A stretch of 64,000 bases of DNA from Lucifuga dentata (taxonomy: Eukaryota; Chordata; Actinopteri; Ophidiiformes; Bythitidae), in NCBI GenBank assembly GCA_014773175.1, contig VXCM01002594.1, positions 1 to 64,000 on the forward strand. The letters are read 5' to 3'. Under the pieces are notes generated by a model. The model was given only the letters and a program-made list of their open reading frames with translations, was not told the DNA's origin and ran no database searches. Numbering within the stretch: the first letter of the stretch is position 1; every line of letters starts with the position of its first letter. Of the stretch, positions 26,531 through 39,207 are shown piece by piece. The position numbers were made by a program, and so were the translations under genes.

Positions 26531-28485
26531 TTGAGATTCATGAAGATGTAAAAGAATGGGGACAATTACATTCATCAAGAGAGGATGATTGAGAAGCATC
26601 TGAATTATCTTTCACCCATTTCCACAAACACAAATCCAGCCAAGAAGGCAGAGAGGCTGGTCAAAGTATTTAAGCTTTCTGAACATGACATTCAAGGATA
26701 CATAATACCTTCAAAAAGCACATGCCCAACAGCAAGGCGTGCACGTACAGCAATATTTGTGCATCTTTGATAGCTGTCCAGCATTGTGATGTTCTATTCC
26801 AGGAAGCATGTAAGCTCGGCTGTACTTTCTGGTCTCACAGTGAGAGTCAGCTGTGTGTATCCTAGCTGCTGGCTGCTAATGGCATCAAACCTAATAACAC
26901 CCATCTGGCGTACAGTTCTCCCAGGGTCAGGCAGGAACACTGTTGGACAACAGTTAGATGACAAGCAGTTTACACTATTGATCGCAATTACACAACTGTC
27001 CCCAGCTGCTTTTTACACATTATACATTAACTAAACATTTCCAACCACCATTGATTTGTTATACCCATCAGCCAGTATCCTGTATATTATATAGATTTTG
27101 AGAGCATAGATTATTTATTTATTTAAATTTTGGTCACTAATTTGGTCAGTAATTTCTGTTCTTATTCATTTCAAAGCAAGGTGGCAAGGCACTTCCTGTG
27201 TTGTTTCCAAGTCTATCACCAGCACAACAAATTCAAAGCTGATGACAGCCATTAAGGGACCAGTAATATTCCCAGCATGCCAAAAGTGTGGAGAAACAGA
27301 GGGATGTCTCAGCTGTATGCTCTGGCCTGTTACAAGTCTCTCTGCTTGCTGCTCAGACAATAAACAAAGAGGCTCTGGCCAGTGAGCGATTTCGTGAAAC
27401 TGCAACAACAAATTGTTGGGAGTGGAAGAGAGCAGACAGATGAGAAATTCATGTGTGACTAGAAGATGCATGATATGTACTTTGTCATTGGCAACAACCA
27501 GAAAATCTTGCTTTGCTATCTGTTAAAAGGACAAAACATTTTTGTTACAACAGCATTATGGAGGGAATCCGAATGGGGAACAATCAGCCACAATCTCCCC
27601 TTTATGTCCCTGAAACAGATCCCTCTATTCCTGCTGGTATTTACATGTTTCATGGAGGAATTACTTATAAGCTGTATGGACAGTGTCCTTGTGTACAATC
27701 ACATTCTTGTCCCACTGAGAAGCTCAAGCAAACACTCGAGCTCAACAACGCAACCATGCTTCCACTTCTCCAGCTCCGATATCTGACCATATGTTTATCA
27801 ACAAATGGGTCACTGGATGCCCACTGAAGAAGGTCCCACACAGTGTTTCTATGAATTCATTCAGTCCTAAACATGCTGATTTCTCAACATGCACATGTCT
27901 ATTCATTTCTGCTCTCCTCCCTCAGGCGTCTCTGGCATCACACCAGAAAGAGAATGAATAAATAATATGAAGGTGTGGTTGGATGTCTGGGATCCTGACT
28001 CAGGATTCCATTTCCCTGACAGAGAGCTTGGATGGTGTCCGTTTCGGTTACTTAGCAACTGCTTCAGGAAAGCTGGAACAATCAGACGGAGCACCAAACA
28101 CCAAACACACTCAGACACACAAAGGAATCAACTCCTTTCTCCCCCGAGCCCATGGAAAACTGATACTGAGGAGTACTGCAAGGCCTCGTCTCCCAAATGT
28201 TTCAAACTGGAAGGTCAAATTTATCATTATGTGACTGTCACTGGACACTTCATATCAAACACGAAATTGAAGCCACATGCTTTCCCTTGTGAGGAGATAC
28301 TATGACATCTCATCAATGCATCTCTATGAACACTGATGCCTTCATTGATGCTGATTAGAAAACATTCTAATCAGAGCCTGATTCATAACAGCTTCTCAAG
28401 GAAAGACACTTAGAATAAACATCAATATCAGAAGGGCTGGTACTGTGCAATAATACTTTTAGGTACTGATTAAAATGCTTTAATA
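26531..28485. other. non-coding stretch
   Basis: Several frames of 60-112 codons occur on both strands between 27.1 and 28.3 kb. None shows a recognisable domain, shared phase or convincing splice sites. I see no supportable gene. Confidence 0.5.
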
Positions 28486-28927
28486 CAGTGGTTCTTAGAC
28501 TTTCTGAGCCTAGTTCCAGCTCTGAGCAAACCAAAACATCTGAGTATCATCTCAACAACAAGCCACCAAGTCTAAGAAAAGTCACAGAAAAACCTGTTCT
28601 GTTTGTTGAAATTCAGAAGTTTACAGTATAAGTATGAAAAGTTAACACACATCTAAAGGGAGTACTGTACATGGTGTGCATATGGAATGAGTTGGGCTAC
28701 TTTCAACACAAAAATCTAATTATTAATTAAAGAGATTAATGAAAACATTGATTAAATTGTTCTTAGGGAATCATACTTTATTTGTCAGTACTTTGCCACA
28801 ACTCATAATTTCCATAAATTTCAACTGTTTGGATTCTCTTCACAAATTTCCAGAGTCGTCTGATGTTCCACCAGGCGGAGCTTCAAGTACCGCTGGTGGC
28901 ACACATAACACAGTTTGAGAACCACTG
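28486..28927. mobile_element. hAT-type non-autonomous element with TIRs and 8-bp target duplication
   Basis: It starts CAGTGGTTCTTAGACT and ends AGTTTGAGAACCACTG, an inverted pair typical of hAT elements. The flanks are CTTTAATA on the left and TTTTAATA on the right, a 7/8 match to an 8-bp target-site duplication. A shorter relative lies at 41881-42097 in a farp1 intron. Confidence 0.8.
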
Positions 28928-29492
28928 TTTTAATACTACCACTTACAGAAAAAAGGCAGCATCATTTGAAACCTGCTTTCAACACCTAAGTTACCTCAGC
29001 ATTACATTAAAGATTTTACAAAGGATAAACATCCCAATTTTCATTTTGGAAAACTGCACTTTTAAAACTCCTGTTTTTCTTTGTTAAACTTTGCATGAAT
29101 TTGAACTAAATACTTTCTCTATTCAAAATGAAGAGGTATTGAAATAGTATTGTTAAATTATTGTATAAAGCTCAAAGAACTGGCAATGAAAGTTTTTAAT
29201 AATACCCAAGCCTAGTAATAATTGAATCTAACAGGTGTACTTCAGTAATATTATAATATAATGATATTATAATATTGATAATACTGAACAAAGTACAAGA
29301 CTGAGAGAGTTGTGTCAAGAATGTGTAACTTTTCATAGTGTATTAATTCTACTCACCCCACCCCACCCCAAACACACACACATACACACCCACACAGTCT
29401 CTGCTTTATTTTGCCTAGAATTCTCCATCATCAGAAACCACATGTACTCACACCAACTGATACTCAGTGCGTAAAGTTGGTGATTCCCTGGC

Positions 29493-29494
<2 letters not shown>

Positions 29495-29533
<39 letters not shown>
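29495..29533. repeat. (CA)n microsatellite
   Basis: A pure CA tract immediately left of the CpG-rich block. Confidence 0.95.
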
Positions 29534-29534
<1 letters not shown>

Positions 29535-30070
29535 GGTTTATGGTATGGCGAGGGGTTTGAGGTGTGTACTTACAACCAGCACAGACGTTCGAACAACCTC
29601 AGAGACACTTTGCCGGAGTTCTGCCGCGGTGCCAGGTTTACCCAGACCCCGAGTAAACTTCCTGGTCTCTGGATGCGACGGAGTTGTCATCGTCTTTGCA
29701 TCAATGACGGTTCGAACGAAGAATTATCACAGAGAACTTCAGAAGAAAATCATCAGCCGGCTTATCCGCTTCACCGATTCCCACTAGTGCGCACCACGAG
29801 TTCGGAGCTGGGTCATGTTGTGGCGTGGCTTTTACTTCACTCTCCTTTCTCGATCTCATACTTTTTGCCTTCAAAAGTGAAGGTTTGTTTCATTATTCCG
29901 GAGCTCTGCCTTCTCCCATCGAGTTTACTGTTATAGTAAAGGAGCCTCCTGTGTGGGTTTCATTGGACGTCCTGAGGCAGACAGGAGGAGGTGTATAATC
30001 TGGTTTCTCCGCGGCGCACTCCGCCCCTTACCGGCGGAGGCCTGCCCACCCCCGCTGTTAGCCTCAGGCC
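29534..30070. other. CpG-rich block of unknown origin
   Basis: This stretch is clearly richer in CG dinucleotides than the AT-rich DNA around it (for example TCCGCGGCGCACTCCGCCCC and TGCCGGAGTTCTGCCGCGG). It contains frames of about 106 and 124 codons on the plus strand, neither recognisable. It could be a promoter/CpG island of an unseen transcript, or the 5' part of a retroelement or processed copy. No TATA box or exon could be assigned. Confidence 0.4.
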
Positions 30071-30187
30071 TGGACTTTGGACAGAATGCTTTGCTGTATG
30101 AATGAGTGAATCAATATTTTTACTGACATGTTGATGATACTTCCACAGTTAGTTAGTTATTTTCCTGGCAAAATAAACAGGCAGCTG

Positions 30188-30889
30188 TTAAAGGACCATA
30201 CTGGTGATTTTGTAAGTTTAAGTCCAATAAAAACTACCTGCATACATGACAAACATTTTCCCAAAACATGAAACTGTATTTGAGTTTTCCTTTTATTTTA
30301 CCAAATCTCTGAGTCTTTCAAAATAGATACACCCATCTCAAAATTCAACGTTTCACCTGCTAAAAATGTGCATCCCAATGTAGAAGGGAAGATTGTTTTT
30401 ATTTCTCAGTAAAAGCAGTCTTTTCCTGTGACTACATTTCCTGGTAGAGACATAACATTTTCTTTCTTTCTGTTTTTAAATAAGGAAAAAAACTTTTAAC
30501 AGACATTGTGTTTGCCATGATGAGTTATATCAGGCACATTTCATTAAGTCTGTACTGTGTAAGTTGATTTTTGTAGTATTCTGGAATGGACTAAAAAATA
30601 CAATGGCAGTCTGGAAGGTAGGAAAAACAATTCTAATACTTACACAAAAAAAATTTAATAGATGTTATGTTTGCTGCAATGAATTATCTCAAGCACATTT
30701 CAAGTCTGTACAAGTTGATTTTTGTAGCGTTCTGGAATGAACTAAAAAAAATGGCAGCCTGGAAGGTAGGAAAAACAATTCTAATATTTACAGCTCCAGT
30801 ATATGGTTTGGGAAATGTTTGTCAATAACGTAATGTATATGCAGGTTGTATATTTATTTGGGCTCAAACATGCAAGTATGTTCCTTTAA
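30188..30889 (+). mobile_element. non-autonomous TIR element flanked by TTAA (family A, copy 2, internally duplicated)
   Basis: The ends TTAA-AGGACCATAC and GTATGTTCCT-TTAA are inverted repeats, as in the copy at 3538-3961. This copy is longer because one internal unit is partly repeated: about 30515-30655 (ATGATGAGTTAT... AACAATTCTAATAC) recurs at about 30670-30786. Confidence 0.65.
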
Positions 30890-31024
30890 TTCAGAAGTGC
30901 TTATATTTTCACTGAATGATCACAGCAAAAGTGGGTAAAAATCAAAGAAATAAAATAAATCCCTGGAAGTAATTTTAAGTATATGATGGCTCAAAAAAGC
31001 TTGTCTGCTTGTGATCTCAAAGTT

Positions 31025-31290
31025 GTGATCTACTAACATCAAACTGAGTCGTGATGCTGAGTTTTAGGTACTTAGGTCTGTAAAGGTTCTCAGTCAGACA
31101 AGCCATTTAACTGGCTCCATGTGGCCCATGGAGTCACATGGTCCAAGGTGTGAATGACTCAGGTGTGTGAAGGATTTTCACAGCTGATTCAGAACTGAAG
31201 AAGATACTTGGATGAGTAGTAAAAGGTCTTCATGTGACTAAACAGCAAGTCCTGTTGAATTACTACTGGAAGATATTTAGGTACATATCT
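31025..31290. repeat. interspersed repeat family C, copy 1
   Basis: The words GGTTCTCAGTCA, CACATGGTCCAAGGTGTGAATGACTC, ACTTGGATGAGTAGTAAAAGGTCTTC and AAGTCCTGTTGAATTACTACTGG match, in part and partly inverted, 36097-36436 and 47949-48215. This is the fish repeat with a TTGGATGAGTGGTGAAACGTCTTC-like core. Ends are approximate. Confidence 0.55.
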
Positions 31291-31957
31291 TTGCTAAGTT
31301 TTATAGTTATTTTCATTTCAAGCATGTTCCTTGGTGTGTTGGAAGAAGAGTCTTTTTAGAAGGAAGAAAAGGTGGTCTATAAAAACACAACTGCAATAAA
31401 TGATATTTACCTCAAGTCTTCACACATAAGCAGGATAATTAAGCGAGGGATATGATGTTGTTTTTTTTATACACAGGCTGTAGTTTTGATATTACTTCAT
31501 TCCAATATCAACAAATATCACACATTTTGTTTAACAGATGAATAATCTAAAACATGAGAAAGAAGGACACAGTGGTGATTACTCACTAGAAATGTATTAG
31601 ATATCACCACCTTTGCATCTTAATTTTGTGCTACTCTTTTGCATGCTTAGCTAGTAACCACACCCCATCACCATCAGAGCTTAATAAAGTAAATTATTTA
31701 AAATAATGAATGAAATTAATAAACTTTGTAAGCAGAGAGCATAAACACTGAAAATCTTACAGTATATGTGCTTGAACCGTTCTGCTTGAATTATGACGCC
31801 ATCTGTAGGTTACAACTGTAAACATGTTGAAGCCAAGCAGGAAGTGTTGCCTCTGTGAAATGAGGTGATGTCAGTGGAAACATTACGGTGCTTTGTGTAT
31901 CTTTAGCTGCAAAACAATACAAGTAACACAAATGTAAGTTAGAGTAATTTTTTTTTT

Positions 31958-31963
31958 TTTATT
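31958..31963 (-). terminator. candidate poly(A) signal downstream of farp1
   Basis: The minus-strand AATAAA is the first canonical signal I find, about 1.1 kb past the farp1 stop codon. It lies next to a poly(T) run on the plus strand, so it could be incidental. No transcript evidence is available. Confidence 0.25.
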
Positions 31964-33099
31964 GCTTTCATTTCCAAAGAGCTCTCTGTCGTCAGAAAAT
32001 TGCCACAATTCCAAAGAGAACTGCAGCTTTTCTAACTGAAATGCTTCACTGCAAAACCCCGTTATATGCATATTTCCATTCATGCAGACCCATAAAAAGA
32101 TCTGGTTTCTACATATGGGAGGCAGCCTAGATCAGTGAGGGCAACGGCGCTTGGAACTGAAAGTTTCTATTTTGTTTCACACATAATCATTAAAGCTTTC
32201 CATTACAGTTACCTTCATAATGCCTTGTTTATGAAGATGTCTCACATTTTATCATTCAGCAGAAGGTGAACTTCGGATTAAAAAAAAATAAAATAAAATA
32301 AAATAAAAACCAAGAAATATTCATACAACAAAGATTAACAAATAGGAATATTCACTTTACTTGAAATGGCATTGGTGATGATGGCACCTAACCTGGCCAT
32401 ACTGTGATCCATCCTAGAGTTATGTCAATAATATGACAAAATACTTAAATAGTTTCAGCACTGTTTCTGAGAAGAATGTGTTGTGCTGGGCCAGGTATGA
32501 ACAAAGCATTCATGTTTAAAGGGTGGCCTATTTTATATGATTTTTAAATTCTCATGGTACAGGAAACACACCTCATCGACAATGTAATAAAATATCATTA
32601 GAAATCCCAGGACACTGACAAGCATCAGTTTGGCACTGAAGTTATATAATATTTTCAAAGCAGCTGTCTTCAACAATGAAATGTATGAGAATGCAGTGAT
32701 AGTTTAACCATTGCAGAGCAAATGCTGAGTTTCTATATTTATATGTTTCTGCCGTAAAAACAATCAATGACAAAATGTAAAATCAGAAAGATAGGAAGTG
32801 ATTCAGACCATTAGAAAACAGTATAAAATGACGTTCTACAAAAGAGGTTTCAGAATTGCGTAAAAATGCCAAAAAATGCAGTCTCTGATGCAGTCTAAAC
32901 CAGCGGACATGCCACCATTAAAGCATTAAAAAAAAAGCACCAAATGTGCATGGACATTGCTTCATGTTCAAATGTCCCAGATATGTGTAGAAAAGAAAAT
33001 CAAAGAGTCCAGGGGACAGACGTGTGGAAGTTAGGGCTCCAAGCTCAGAGGGCAGATGGCACCCAAGGGAGACAGCATGTGGAAACAAGGTGAGCAAAC

Positions 33100-33181
33100 T
33101 CAGTGAGGATGGGTCTCTTTGCTGTTCAGGATACGAGCGTGACTGGAAGAGACTGTGGCACTGCGAATGACCTCCATCCAC
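33100..33181 (-). CDS. farp1: farp1 last coding exon, end of PH2 and C-terminal tail
   Basis: The exon follows a CCCGCAG acceptor. It starts with the last base of an Arg codon, then [13 protein letters not shown], and stops at TGA (33102-33100) after 26 residues. The Trp-Met-Glu-Val is the conserved end of the PH2 C-terminal helix. The final residues differ from mammals, as expected of a free tail. Confidence 0.92.
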
Positions 33182-34250
33182 CTGCGGGTGGAGAAATGTT
33201 TAGGTGAATCCTAGCACCACTGGCAAATCAAAACTGCAAATTAATTTTATAAATGTGCATCTAGATGAAATTGCTGTTTGCCTTTCAAAGGTGTATTCAC
33301 TCTCAGATCGGAAATAGTAGACGTGGGACTTGAAATGCAGTTTGAAGACGTAGTCCTTGTGGATGTTTTCGGACTCAGAGGGGATGGTGACTGAATAACC
33401 CAGCAGAGGAAGGCTGGCCAGTGGATAGTCATCCTGGGGAAAACAAAAGTCAAACCTGAAGCCCAAAAACTCGTTTTTGTTTCAATTTTTTTAGTTTCCA
33501 GAAATGTCCACTATCTAAATACAGCCACAAAACATTTTCTGAGGCGAGGACCGAGCTGAAAAACAACATGGGAAAGTGTGTAAACCTCTGTTATGACACA
33601 CAGATTTAACATTCTACACAGAGATGTGATGCCTTTAAGTGCAGAGGAGGGGCAAACATTGGTGCAGAGCTCACAGGGTAATGAATGTGAAGGGGGTTGT
33701 GGTGTGTGTATATGGAAAAACAGCAGGACCTGAGATGATCCTCACCTGGTGCGTCTTGTAGAAAAACAGGCTGAAATTGGTGAAGACCACCCAGAGCTTC
33801 TGCCAGCCGTTACTATTCTTAAACTTCCTCAGTAAGTTTCCTGACAGCTGATTCTACAGACAGAAAACAACAGATTTTTAATCCACAAACATCATTAGAT
33901 CACTAGAGCATAGCTGCAGTTTTGACAGAAAATATGGGAGGAGGACTGAAGAAATGTCTATTCTTACTTTCTACTGTAAAAATATACTATAAATCTATTG
34001 TACATTCCTTGTAATGCTTTTTCTTCTAATAATTTCTTCTAATATAAAAGAGGAGGTGAACTGATAATATTGGTCAGTCTGCTGTTATTTGACATTTAGT
34101 GGTCATATGGTGTGAATTTCATTTTGGCTCTTCAGCTGTAAATACAATACTAGAAGGGCACTTATTAGAGCGCATATCTCCACCAAGGCTAAACAAACCT
34201 AGACAAAATTTGTCTTGTTCCTATAAAATACTCAAAGAAAAAGACAAGGC

Positions 34251-34293
<43 letters not shown>

Positions 34294-37200
34294 GTTTTTA
34301 ATTAAAATTTGTTCAGATTTGGTCCAAAATTGCACCTACTGGTAGTTTATGCTTTTTTTCATTGAGATTGGTGTATTACTTCTGAAGAAATTCACAAAAA
34401 TATTGAAAACTGAAACAAATATTTTACAATCTTGCACATCATTTACAATTTATTGGATCCACCCCTGGATCTGAATCTGCACCAAACTTTAATGAGCTCT
34501 GCCCAGGGACATGCCCCACCCTTTTTGAGTAATCCTACTAACTAACACACCAACAGATGCCAGTGAAAACATAACCTCCTTGGTGGTAATTAACCAAGTT
34601 GTGTCACTGATCTATATGGTTTGAGGTACCACAGCAAATTCAACTGCATATTTTAATTTATAATTTTTCTAAAAAGTTTATGTCGTATTTAATGCAGATA
34701 CACAGGGCCTCTCCTGTCTGCAGGCTCCTTTACCTCTAGACTCCTGCAGGATTCACTAAAGGAGAGGCTCTGAACACGGTACCAGCAGATAAGACACAGA
34801 GGCACTGGTCCCTGGCCACTGGAAGGCCCCACTGGGGGGGCCATATTCTCACTGACTGGACTAGCGTCCTCTACCATGAAGGAATGCATAGACGCATGGG
34901 GAAAAGAGAGAGAAACAGAGAAAAAAAGACAAGGAGGGAAGGAGGGGGGAAAGACAGAAACACAGAGACTGAGTAGGTGAAACACAGACATGCAGAGGCA
35001 GGGATAAACAGGAAGACTGACGGTGTGTCCAGGCAAGGCTGTGAAGAAGACTTTGTTACCACTACAAGAGGAAGAGCAGAACTAGATCACGGTAATAGCT
35101 GGGGTGTAGCGAGCTACATCCCACACAGGATCTGTTCTATTAGTGTGAGCTAAGGACATTTGGCACATTTACGTAACTCTATATTTATAGACAGTCTGAG
35201 ATTTTTGTTCCAGGAGAGGAAAGACAGAGTTGGGTTTAGATAAGGACGCAAGCTGGCGACTATTAGCCAAAGGAGGGAAAAGAGGGAATACAACCTCACA
35301 GCTCATACAGAAGGGTTACAAATAGAGAGAAAGAATAGATCTAAAAAGGCAGCCAGTGCTCCCCTGAGAGATTATCACAGAGAATTAAGAGGATAAGCAG
35401 CACACACTCAGAAACAGATAGAGAAAACAACGAAGGAGGGGAAGGCCTGAGGCTGAGGTTTGGCTGATACCTCCACAGCTATGCTAAAGTCCACCATGGA
35501 CACGCTGGTGTTCCTGTGCCAGCACACGTGCACCATGGTGTTACCACGGTGAGGGGTAGACCTCTCCAGAGAGGAGTGCGATGCTGTCATGTCGTCCTCA
35601 GACTCCGCCTCCATCGAGGAGTCCTCAGGGCATTCTGGGAAAGTCAGGAGGTGGTTACTACTGGGCAACGACCAGGATAATAAGGGAGTAAGGAGCTTAA
35701 AAACAGAAGGTGTGAGATCATTTACAAGTCAACTGTAGGTGGTGGAGTTGCTAATAATACTTATAAAGCAGTTTTCTTGTGAACTACTAGGGACCAATTT
35801 GTTGTATTATAACACAGAAATGACAAGTGAACAATTAGTTAAGAGGCCATTTGTTGCACTGTGTTTTCTGTAAACTATCTATGTCAAGGCTACGGTTGTA
35901 TTTGTTTCTGATTCGCTGGCAGTTGTTAGAATCGCTAAAATTGATGACATCTGAGACACATCTCTAGTCAACAGTTCTATGTCAGTGTGCAAGGCATATT
36001 AACCTGCAGGTAACCATAGCAACAATAGAGGCAGACTTAACCACGGGTTAAAACTGACTGCAAACAAACTATACAGTATTACAGCTTACCGTTCAGTATC
36101 CAGCAGTTCAATGTCAGACGCGGACAGTATACTTGCATTTATCCTCTGAGAGACATTCACACCTTGGGCCAGGTGATTCCTTGGGTCACATGGGAGTCAT
36201 GTGAACGTAGTTTGAGGTATACAGCAGATAAGACAGAGTCGTCATTCGAGTCATATAAATGGAAGTGCAAACTGCACTGCACCTGAAGTCTTCAGCTGCA
36301 ACTCAGCTCTCCACAACTGCAGTTACAAACTCCCATGAGACCCAAGGTGTGACGACTCCCTGAGGATAAATACCTCTCTATGATCACCGACTCAGGTATC
36401 CACTGACCTGGATGACTAAGAACCTTCATAGACTTAGATGTACAGTATATGCCAACTTACTGTTGTCAATCAGGTTACTAGCCAACAGGTCAGATGAAGG
36501 CCCATTGCTGGTTTTTGTCATCTCTATGGCCATCTTTATGTCCTCCATCCACTTCTCCATCTCTATCAGAGAACTATGGGAGAAACAAACAAAAAAAAAA
36601 AAAAAANAAAAAAAAAAAAAAACAGAAAAAAATGTCCTATTACCAGAACATCATAAATTTGAGCCATGATGTCATGCTAAGACACTAAGGCCCCTAGCTA
36701 ATTGCTAAAAGAAATCCAAATGCTAGTTTGAAAGCAGCGAATAATGTATATGACTTTATTTCTTTACTAAGGTGTTTGTGACTCAGTAATGTAAACAGAA
36801 CTAAAGAGCATGTCTGTAACAATTCTCCAAGTGCTCCACACAAGTTGGATCTATGTTGGTGTCGCGTCCAGGCACCATCCGTCTTTACCTTGCTGCCACC
36901 ACCACTGACTGCCGCTGTCCAACCAGCGTGAAGGCGTGAGGCACACCCCACTCATCCTCACTCTCTCTGATCTGGAAAAACATAGAGACCCATGAAAACA
37001 TTAGAGAGAGGTGGTATCTAGGACAGCAAGGCCCAAAATAGATTGAAAGCAGGAGGGAAGATGAAGAAAGTGAAGGAGACAGACATGTGTACTTGTCCTG
37101 ACAGAGTGTGTCTGTATGGACGGATGTTGACAGAGTTACAGTTCAGCTATTCCAGGCAGCTTCATTTGCACTAATGACAAACGGGTTGACAGACATTTAT

Positions 37201-39149
37201 AGCATACTTACTGTCATGCTATGGAGCGGCAGCTGCCCGTGCACTTTGAACTGATTGCTTGCCGTCATCCCTCGACTCGTGTACAAAATGACGTCACTGA
37301 ACTATGACCAGACAGAAAATGAAAAATTTAATTAAACTTGCAAAACTAAGGCCATTAACAAAATTCAGCTGAAATGGTGTGGGTTCACATGTGGAAGTAC
37401 TATGTTCCTTATTCTGTGTCATGACATGTCAAGACATCTTTTCTTACCAAGGAAGGAGGAAGATCTTTATGTCAAGAGTCCACTATGTATTTTTTTTTTT
37501 TTTTTTTTTTACAGTTTTGTAGCATTTATATTATATTATTAAGAAACTCAAAGACATATGGTACATCATAAGACTGTCACTGACAAATCTGAGAAATGTA
37601 TATTTGGAAAGAATGATTATTTTTCCAATGAGATCACTCATCTGTATAATTAGATGTGTGTGATATGACCTAATCTCAGAAAGTGGGTGTTACCAGGAAA
37701 AACATTCGTTGCTGTAGGCCTTTTCCAGACAGTTTGCTGAGGCAGCCTAACCTAATGAACTCCTGAGAAACAGAGAACATGCATAATTTATTACACACAC
37801 AGCTTGTCAATAAATACAAATTAATAATGCATTAAATAAATGTAGAAAAAGAAGAAGAATTAAAATCTGTGCCACTCCATCTGTTCAAAACGACAATCTA
37901 GCCTTATACTCACCCGTCCCGGAACAACAAGATTGTCAATGCCAATCAAATCCTTCTTAAGCTCCAGAAGCTTCTGGAAATTCTCCATCTTGATTATGCT
38001 TCCTTGAAGCTGGTCCACCACCTCAGAAACATCGGCTAGAGCAGCTAGAGACCAACCAGAGCAGAAATAAATGGAAATAATGTGATGTGGTAGGGTGCTA
38101 AACTAGTCTGCTGTACTGGATAACATAAATTTGTTAGCTCTGAGTGACTGTTGTACCTCTGCAGTCCCTGAAGTCCACATGAGTAGGTGAGTAGTGTTTG
38201 CACAGGCGCTCCAGGATCTGCTTGTAGTGAATGAGGCGATGCAGCGGTCGCAGAATGAAGACATTGAGGGGGACGTAACAGACCTTTTGCAGCTCAAAGT
38301 CCCTGCAGACACCCTCCAACCTGCGAGATGCCCTGCACGCCTTCTCCAGCTCCAGCAGAATATCAGACTGTTTGTGCAGGTTTGTTGTCAGGGGCTGTGG
38401 ACAGATTTATGAACTTGTGAGTATCTCTTTAATAAAGTAAACACAGATTTATGTATGTTAGAGTTTGACATATATAGCTGTAGACTGTGTCTCACCTTCA
38501 AGCCTTGAAGATTCTTTAACATGACATCTCCAATGCGCTGGTAGTCTCCTTTAATGTGAGCATTGGAACGTCCTTCCCTACAACAGATAAACATCAGCAG
38601 TTTCTGTGAGACATTTTACACATTATAAAATAATCAACTACAGACAAAAGCTTCAAGCTTGTTGCACATTTGGTGGACCTTCGGCACTCATGCAAGAAAA
38701 AACTTTAAGAGATTCACCAGCAGGTGTCTCCCTGGAGCATTAATTTCCCTACACAGAAGCAAAGTAAAGGACTTCATTGCTGGATTTACTAATAATATTA
38801 ATTCATTTGGTTCTGCATTTTATATAATTTTTAAAAACCCTTTAGGAAAACTGATCTTGTTTGTAAAATGCATTGTTCCATCTCTGACCAACAGGCTTCT
38901 AAACATGGTCATCATGTCTCTACCATGATATTTGAATATGCAAAGCAAAAAGAAGACACATGTAGTTCTAGATGATCCGTGTATTTGAATGAGGTTGTTA
39001 TCCACATGGGAGTCTGACTGTAATGTCTTTCAGGTCTAATTTAGAGTTATGGTGACCAGATAAAATATGCTTTGAAATACTAATATTTGTGATTCAGTCC
39101 TTAAATTCTAAAAGCCTACCAGGCTTTATGCATTTACATGTCTGTTAGT

Positions 39150-39207
<58 letters not shown>

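Noticed and set aside
29467..29936. Frames of 106 and 124 codons in the CpG-rich block as a protein gene
   Set aside because: One begins inside a (CA)n repeat, the frames overlap each other, and neither resembles a known protein. Kept only as an unexplained CpG-rich block.
37212..37296. Acceptor TTCAG at 37298-37297 for the PH1 exon
   Set aside because: It removes the conserved Phe-Ser before Asp-Val. The ATAG acceptor five bases upstream keeps the frame and the residues.
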